The notes beneath the pieces are model-generated. The model was not told where the DNA came from, did no database searches, and was given only the letters and a program-made list of their open reading frames with translations. 64,000 nt of DNA from the NCBI GenBank assembly GCA_041545745.1, contig CP168152.1, forward strand, positions 1,982,001-2,046,000, written 5' to 3'. The position numbers were made by a program, and so were the translations under genes. This document shows, in pieces, positions 58,466 through 64,000 of the stretch (position 1 is the first letter of the stretch; each line of letters begins with the position of its first letter). The DNA comes from Stenotrophomonas indicatrix (GTDB lineage: Bacteria > Pseudomonadota > Gammaproteobacteria > Xanthomonadales > Xanthomonadaceae).

Positions 58466-59355
58466 GTCGCCGCCAGCGCCTGCCCGACGCGGCTTGCGGT
58501 GGCACGGCCGAGCAACCCGGCCAGCCAGCGGCCGGTCTCGGCCAGCGACGGCAGGTCGACCCCGCACTCCAGGCCCAGGCCCTGCAGCAGGTACACCACG
58601 TCCTCGCTGGCCACGTTGCCGCTGGCGCCCTTCGCGTACGGGCAGCCGCCGGCACCGGACACCGCACTGTCGACCACGCGCACGCCTTCTTCCAGGCAGG
58701 CCGCGATGTTGGCGATGGCCTGGCCATAGGTATCGTGGAAGTGTACGGCCAGTGCGCTCATCGGGATCTCGGCAGCCACCGACTGCAGCATCGCGCGGGC
58801 CTTGCGCGGGGTACCGACGCCGATGGTGTCGCCCAGCGAGATTTCGTAACACCCCATTTGATGCAGGGCACGGGCCACACGCACAACGTCGGCCAGCGGC
58901 ACCTCGCCCTGGTACGGGCAGCCGAGCACGGTGGAGACGTAACCACGCACGCGCACACCATCAGCCGCCGCACGGCGCAGGATCGGCTCGAAGCGGGCCA
59001 GCGACTCATCGATGCCGGCGTTGGTGTTGGTGCGGTTGAAGGCTTCCGATGCAGCCGTGAACACCGCGATTTCCTGCACGCCGACCGCGCGCGCACGGTC
59101 GTAGCCCTGCTCGTTCGGCACCAGTACCGGATAGGCGATGCCCGGGCGGCGCTGGATGCCGGCATAGACCTCGGCCGCGTCGGCCAACTGCGGGACCCAG
59201 CGCGGGCTGACGAAGCTGGTCGCCTCGATGGTGCGCAGGCCGGTGGCCGACAGGCGATCGATCAGGGCGATCTTGTCGGCGGTGGCCACGGCCTGCTTCT
59301 CGTTCTGCAGCCCATCGCGGGGGCCGACTTCGACGATGCGGACGAAATCGCTCAT
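58462..59355 (-). CDS. mvaB: Hydroxymethylglutaryl-CoA lyase
   Basis: The enzyme splits HMG-CoA into acetoacetate and acetyl-CoA, the last step of leucine breakdown. The 297-residue TIM-barrel protein shows RIVEVGPRDGLQNEK at the start (metal-binding Asp), TSFVSPRWVPQLADA, FTAASEAFNRTNTN, the His pair VHFHDTYGQAI, and the catalytic Cys in VSGAGGCPYAKGASGNVASEDV. The ATG at 59355 is chosen from the family N terminus SDFVRIVEVG. It is 171 bp after the VOC gene and overlaps the GGDEF-EAL gene by 4 bp. Confidence 0.94.
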   Translation of the reverse strand: MSDFVRIVEVGPRDGLQNEKQAVATADKIALIDRLSATGLRTIEATSFVSPRWVPQLADAAEVYAGIQRRPGIAYPVLVPNEQGYDRARAVGVQEIAVFTAASEAFNRTNTNAGIDESLARFEPILRRAAADGVRVRGYVSTVLGCPYQGEVPLADVVRVARALHQMGCYEISLGDTIGVGTPRKARAMLQSVAAEIPMSALAVHFHDTYGQAIANIAACLEEGVRVVDSAVSGAGGCPYAKGASGNVASEDVVYLLQGLGLECGVDLPSLAETGRWLAGLLGRATASRVGQALAAT

Positions 59356-59526
59356 CGCGGCACCCCCACGGCAGGCGGGGCGGGACGGGCAGGGCGGATG
59401 GGATCGACTGGGGTCACGGCGGTTCCTGGGAAACGGGGGCGGCCCGGTCTTCGCCAGGCTGCCAGATGAGATACGCAGGCGGGTCGCACAAGCGGCCACG
59501 CATGCGCCTGGTGGCGACGCAGGGGT

Positions 59527-59913
59527 CTACCCGGGCAGGTGGCAGACCGCCTCGATGTTGTTGCCGTCGGGGTCGATCACGAAGGCGGCGTAATAGTCCG
59601 GGTGGTACCAGGGACGCAGGCCGGGCGCACCATTGTCGCGCCCCCCTGCGGCCAGCGCTGCGGCGTGGAAGGCATCAACCTGGGCGCGTTCGCCGCAGAC
59701 GAAGGCCACGTGCGCGCCCTGGCTGAGCGGCGTTGCATTGCCCAGCCAGAAGAACGGCTTGCCGTGGTTGCCGAAACCCACGTGGTCGTGGGCGCCGGTC
59801 TGTTCGGCGCTGACCTCCATCACCACGCCGATCTGCAACGGCGCCAGCACCTGCAGGAAGAAGGCCCTGCTGCGCGGCAGGTCGCTGCTGTTCAAGCCGA
59901 TATGGTCCAGCAT
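59527..59913 (-). CDS. VOC family (glyoxalase-like) protein
   Basis: The 128-residue protein has the paired beta-alpha-beta-beta-beta modules of the vicinal oxygen chelate superfamily. LDHIGLNSSDLPRSRAFFLQVLAPL opens with a metal-ligand His, GAHVAFVCGERAQVDAFH opens the second half, and AAFVIDPDGNNIEAVCH holds the last Glu. Members act as isomerases, dioxygenases or resistance proteins, so the substrate is open. The start lies 1 bp after the enoyl-CoA hydratase stop, so the two are co-transcribed. Confidence 0.82.
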   Translation of the reverse strand: MLDHIGLNSSDLPRSRAFFLQVLAPLQIGVVMEVSAEQTGAHDHVGFGNHGKPFFWLGNATPLSQGAHVAFVCGERAQVDAFHAAALAAGGRDNGAPGLRPWYHPDYYAAFVIDPDGNNIEAVCHLPG

Positions 59914-59914
59914 G

Positions 59915-60703
59915 TCAGGCCTCCGTGACCCAGTGCGGCGCGCGTTTGTCGAGGAAAGCGCCCAGGCCTTCCTGGCCTTCGGCCGATACCCGCAGGCGGG
60001 CGATCAGGGCGGCATTGTCGCGGTCCAGGCTGTCGCGGTCATTGGCGTCGCGCACCTGCCGGACCAGCAGCTTGGCCGAAGCCGAGGCGATCGGTCCGGC
60101 CTTGTCGAGCAAAGCCAGCTGTCGCTGCACCGCCTCGTCCAGGCGTTCGGGCTCCACCAGCTGGTGGATCAGGCCGATACGCAGGGCGGTGTCGGCGTCG
60201 AAGTGCTCGCCGGTGGCGAACCAGCGGCGGGACTGACGGCTGCCGATGGCCTCGATCACATAGGGCGAGATCACTGCCGGCAACAGGCCCAGGCGGCTTT
60301 CGGTGAGGCCGAAGCGGGCGGCGCTGGTGGCGATGGCGATATCGCAGCAGGCCACCAGGCCGACGCCACCACCAAAGGCGGCGCCGTGGACACGGGCGAG
60401 GGTGGGCTTGGGCAGCTCGTCCAGGGTGCGCATCAGCCGGGCCAGGGCCAGGGCGTCGTCACGGTTGTCGGCCTCGCTGGCCGAGGCCATGCCGCGCATC
60501 CACTGCATGTCGGCACCGGCGGAGAAGGAGGCGCCGTGGCCGGCCACCACCACCGTGCGCACGCTGTCATCGCGGCCGGCCGCTTCCAGGGCTGCGGTCA
60601 GCCGGGCGATCAGGCCGGCGTCAAAGGCGTTGTGCAGCTCCGGCCGGTTCAGCCAGAGGGTCAGGACAGCGCCGTTGCGCTCGATCTGCAAAGCATCGTT
60701 CAT
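59915..60703 (-). CDS. liuC: Enoyl-CoA hydratase, probable methylglutaconyl-CoA hydratase
   Basis: The 262-residue crotonase-fold protein shows LWLNRPELHNAFDAGL, the CoA/oxyanion sequence ASFSAGADMQWMRGMA, the second oxyanion region GAAFGGGVGLVACCDIAIA and the catalytic Glu region LTESRLGLLPAVISPYV. An HMG-CoA lyase gene downstream points to the hydration of 3-methylglutaconyl-CoA in leucine breakdown. The other usual liu genes (acyl-CoA dehydrogenase, methylcrotonyl-CoA carboxylase) are not in the window. It is the first gene of its operon and is divergent from feoA. Confidence 0.85.
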   Translation of the reverse strand: MNDALQIERNGAVLTLWLNRPELHNAFDAGLIARLTAALEAAGRDDSVRTVVVAGHGASFSAGADMQWMRGMASASEADNRDDALALARLMRTLDELPKPTLARVHGAAFGGGVGLVACCDIAIATSAARFGLTESRLGLLPAVISPYVIEAIGSRQSRRWFATGEHFDADTALRIGLIHQLVEPERLDEAVQRQLALLDKAGPIASASAKLLVRQVRDANDRDSLDRDNAALIARLRVSAEGQEGLGAFLDKRAPHWVTEA

Positions 60704-60720
60704 GGGATTCCGGGGGTTGC

Positions 60721-60736
60721 TCCATACCTGTATGGA
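60721..60736. promoter_or_regulatory. Perfect 16-bp palindrome between liuC and feoA
   Basis: TCCATACCTGTATGGA has perfect 7-bp arms around CT. It starts 18 bp before the liuC start, within its likely leader or promoter, and is unlike the GTAG repeats. It could be an operator for the catabolic operon. Confidence 0.45.
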
Positions 60737-60782
60737 TCATAGCGGGCCATTGGTCATGGGCCATGACGCGACGCGGGAATGT

Positions 60783-60803
60783 TAGAATCGAGAACCATTT
60801 ACA
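60783..60803 (+). promoter_or_regulatory. feoA promoter region with weak Fur-box resemblance
   Basis: TAGAAT (60784-60789) looks like a -10 element. The stretch GAATCGAGAACCATTTAC partly follows the A/T-rich hexamer pattern of Fur boxes. FeoAB genes are commonly Fur controlled; the match here is poor, so this is a suggestion. Confidence 0.3.
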
Positions 60804-60823
60804 TCCAGCAGAGAACACGCTAG

Positions 60824-61074
60824 ATGACGCTGTCCGAACTGCCCCTGCACACCTCGGCCGTGGTCGATTCCGTGCAGGACCTGCATGCCAACGATGCCAT
60901 CGCCCGGCGCCTGCGCGAGCTGGGCTTCGTCAAGGGCGAGGAAGTGCGCCTGGTGGCGCGAGGCCCGGTCGGTGGCGAGCCGCTGCTGGTGCAGGTCGGG
61001 TTCACCCGTTTCGCGCTGCGTATCAGTGAGGCCCGACGCGTGGTCATCGACCCGGCCAGCCAGGAGCGACGCAC

Positions 61075-61078
<4 letters not shown>
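60824..61078 (+). CDS. feoA: Ferrous iron transport protein A
   Basis: The 84-residue protein is a small SH3-like FeoA domain (VVDSVQDLHANDAIARRLRELGFVKGEEVRLVARGPVGGEPLLVQ, then ISEARRVVI). FeoA works with FeoB in the cytoplasm during Fe(II) uptake, though its exact role is unsettled. The stop overlaps feoB by 4 bp. Confidence 0.93.
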
Positions 61079-62936
<1,858 letters not shown>

Positions 62937-62937
<1 letters not shown>

Positions 62938-63191
62938 TGGACGCTGGCCTGCTGGTCCAGTACCTGATCATCGCGGTGGCCGTGCTGGTCAGTGCCTGGG
63001 TGGTGCTGAAGAAGCAGGCGCCTGGCACCGTGCGCAGGCTGCGTGGCGCGCTGGCACTGGCGCTGCTGAGGCCGGGCCGTGCGGCCTGGTTGCAGGCGCT
63101 GGGCCGGAAGATCGCGCCGCCGGCCACTGGCGGTGGCGGCGCGTGTGGTGGCTGTGACAGCTGCGGACCGACGCCGCCGAAGCAGCACTGA
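62937..63191 (+). CDS. FeoB-associated Cys-rich membrane protein (DUF6587-like)
   Basis: The 84-residue protein has one membrane helix (LLVQYLIIAVAVLVSAWVVL), a basic middle and a Gly/Cys tail GGGGACGGCDSCGP that could bind metal. Its ATG overlaps the feoB stop (TGATG). Small Cys-rich proteins at this place are common in feo operons; a role in iron hand-over or FeoB assembly is inferred from position. Confidence 0.78.
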
Positions 63192-63215
63192 GGCTGCCGT
63201 TCCTGCTTTGGCGGG

Positions 63216-63235
63216 TGCGAACCTTGGTTCGCACG
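63216..63235. repeat. GTGCGAACC palindrome after the feo operon
   Basis: Perfect 9-bp arms around TT lie 25 bp after the last feo gene. The sequence is a variant of the GTGCGGACC elements at 8325 and 34998, with compensating changes in both arms. Confidence 0.7.
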
Positions 63236-63247
63236 CCCTTGATCTTC

Positions 63248-63270
63248 ATCCACGCATGGCGTGGATCTAC
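63248..63270 (-). repeat. SMAG/GTAG palindrome touching the SDR stop codon
   Basis: ATCCACGC-ATG-GCGTGGAT-CTAC ends at the first base of the stop codon of the converging SDR gene (TAG at 63270-63272 on the minus strand). Confidence 0.82.
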
Positions 63271-64000
63271 TAGTCCCTGACCAGTCCGCCATCCACCACC
63301 AGATTCTGTCCGGTCACCGCCCGCGCCCATGGGCTGGCGAAGAACAGCACAGCATCGGCGAACTCGGCCGGGGTGGTGACGCTGCGCAGCGGCGTGTTGG
63401 CGGCAATGTAGTCAAATACGGCTTCGGGTGTGGCTGCGCTGGCATCGGTCGTGCGCAGCAGGCCTCCGGACAGCATGTTGACGGTGATGCCGTGCGGGCC
63501 GAGGTCGCCGGCCAAGGTGCGGGTGAGCGACAACAGCGCAGCCTTGGCGGCGGTGTAGTCGTGGTAGGGCACCACCGGATTCTGGAACAGGTTGGTGCCG
63601 ATGTTGATGATCCGGCCGAATCGCCGCGCCTGCATGCCGGGCAGGGCGGCCTGCACGGTGTTGAGGGCGCCGCGCACGCTGCCGTCGAACTGCGCCTGGA
63701 AGGCCGGCCAGCCGATGTTGGCGGCGTTGTCGCGGGCATCGCCATTGAACGAGAACGTGGCCAGCGCGTTGTTGACCACGGTGGTCACGCCCTGGCCGAA
63801 GTGCGCCAGGGCGTGCTGCAGGAGGCTGTCGACCTGGGCGCGGTGGGTGACGTCGGCCTGCAGGGCGATGGCCTGGCCGCCCAGCTCGCTGGCCAGAGCG
63901 CGTGCGGCCGCTTCGCTGCGGTGATAGTTGATTACAACCCGCGCGCCCTGCGCGGCGAAGGCGCGGGCGATGTGCTGGCCGAGGCCGCGACCGGCGCCGG
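63270..64000 (-). CDS. SDR oxidoreductase, partial
   Basis: The gene runs off the right edge; about 243 residues are visible, beginning inside the NAD(P)-binding Gly motif (GAGRGLGQHIARAFAAQG). An RVVINYHRS strand, the NNALATF strand, the catalytic region INIGTNLFQNPVVPYHDYTAAKAALLSL (Tyr-x-x-x-Lys) and the C-terminal LVVDGG follow. The segment between beta-5 and the Tyr has Thr-Asn where most relatives have a Ser. It resembles 3-oxoacyl-ACP reductase-type SDRs; the substrate is open. The N-terminal few residues are missing. Confidence 0.85.
   Translation of the reverse strand, partial: GAGRGLGQHIARAFAAQGARVVINYHRSEAAARALASELGGQAIALQADVTHRAQVDSLLQHALAHFGQGVTTVVNNALATFSFNGDARDNAANIGWPAFQAQFDGSVRGALNTVQAALPGMQARRFGRIINIGTNLFQNPVVPYHDYTAAKAALLSLTRTLAGDLGPHGITVNMLSGGLLRTTDASAATPEAVFDYIAANTPLRSVTTPAEFADAVLFFASPWARAVTGQNLVVDGGLVRD

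Noticed and set aside
58466..58852. An upstream extension of the GGDEF-EAL protein
   Set aside because: The added 129 residues would lie entirely inside the HMG-CoA lyase gene; the ATG at 58465 with a 4-bp overlap is the natural start.

Overview
The window is about 64 kb of GC-rich chromosome whose gene content and sequence style point to Stenotrophomonas, most likely the S. maltophilia complex. The clues are a hisS-hisG-D-C-B-H-A-F-IE block, very large TonB-dependent receptors, a SmeYZ-like efflux locus beside its two-component system, and many small palindromes ending in GTAG that match the SMAG repeats known from S. maltophilia. No rRNA, tRNA, prophage, insertion sequence or CRISPR array was seen. 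Genes are densely packed, with many 4-bp stop/start overlaps.

Layout. 1-706: end of hisS and a small lipoprotein. 861-8317: a TrpR-like regulator with a dyad in front of it, then the complete eight-gene histidine operon. 8383-13948: a secreted phosphoesterase, an orphan gene, a glucokinase / glycosylasparaginase / CutC operon and another orphan. 14227-17184: a TonB-dependent receptor. 17276-20647: a copper island (copA, cueR, copZ) with two matching CueR-type promoters. 20746-34983: a second receptor, then GH92 alpha-mannosidase, LacI regulator, sugar permease, PfkB kinase, AGE isomerase and GH2 beta-mannosidase. 35029-37013: methionine salvage genes mtnC, mtnD and mtnB. 37565-40565: two amino acid permeases. 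40743-44232: a Nudix protein, then serA divergent from a D-2-hydroxyglutarate dehydrogenase-like gene. 44280-46434: DUF2388 and DUF4105 envelope proteins. 46412-53033: two-component system, RND efflux pair and a coupled NTF2-like protein. 53117-54992: two lipoproteins and EfpL. 55042-60703: a leucine/acyl-CoA catabolic run with a GGDEF-EAL protein inside it. 60824-63191: feoA, feoB and a Cys-rich membrane protein. 63270-64000: a partial SDR.

The most interesting system is a scattered glycan-use regulon. One 14-bp palindrome (TTRRATCGATYYAA) lies before the glucokinase/glycosylasparaginase operon, twice before the first receptor, twice in front of the second receptor and once before the GH92 gene. 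A LacI-family gene sits inside the last operon. Together the genes could import N-glycan or mannoside fragments, remove alpha- and beta-linked mannose, release GlcNAc from asparagine, and convert mannose to fructose and then fructose 6-phosphate.

The second theme is repeat architecture. Two intergenic regions (about 24.14-24.80 kb and 37.08-37.49 kb) hold compound inverted repeats: a long outer stem, a nested palindrome around CATCCATG, and an attached ACAGTTTCCTG-like tail and SMAG hairpin.
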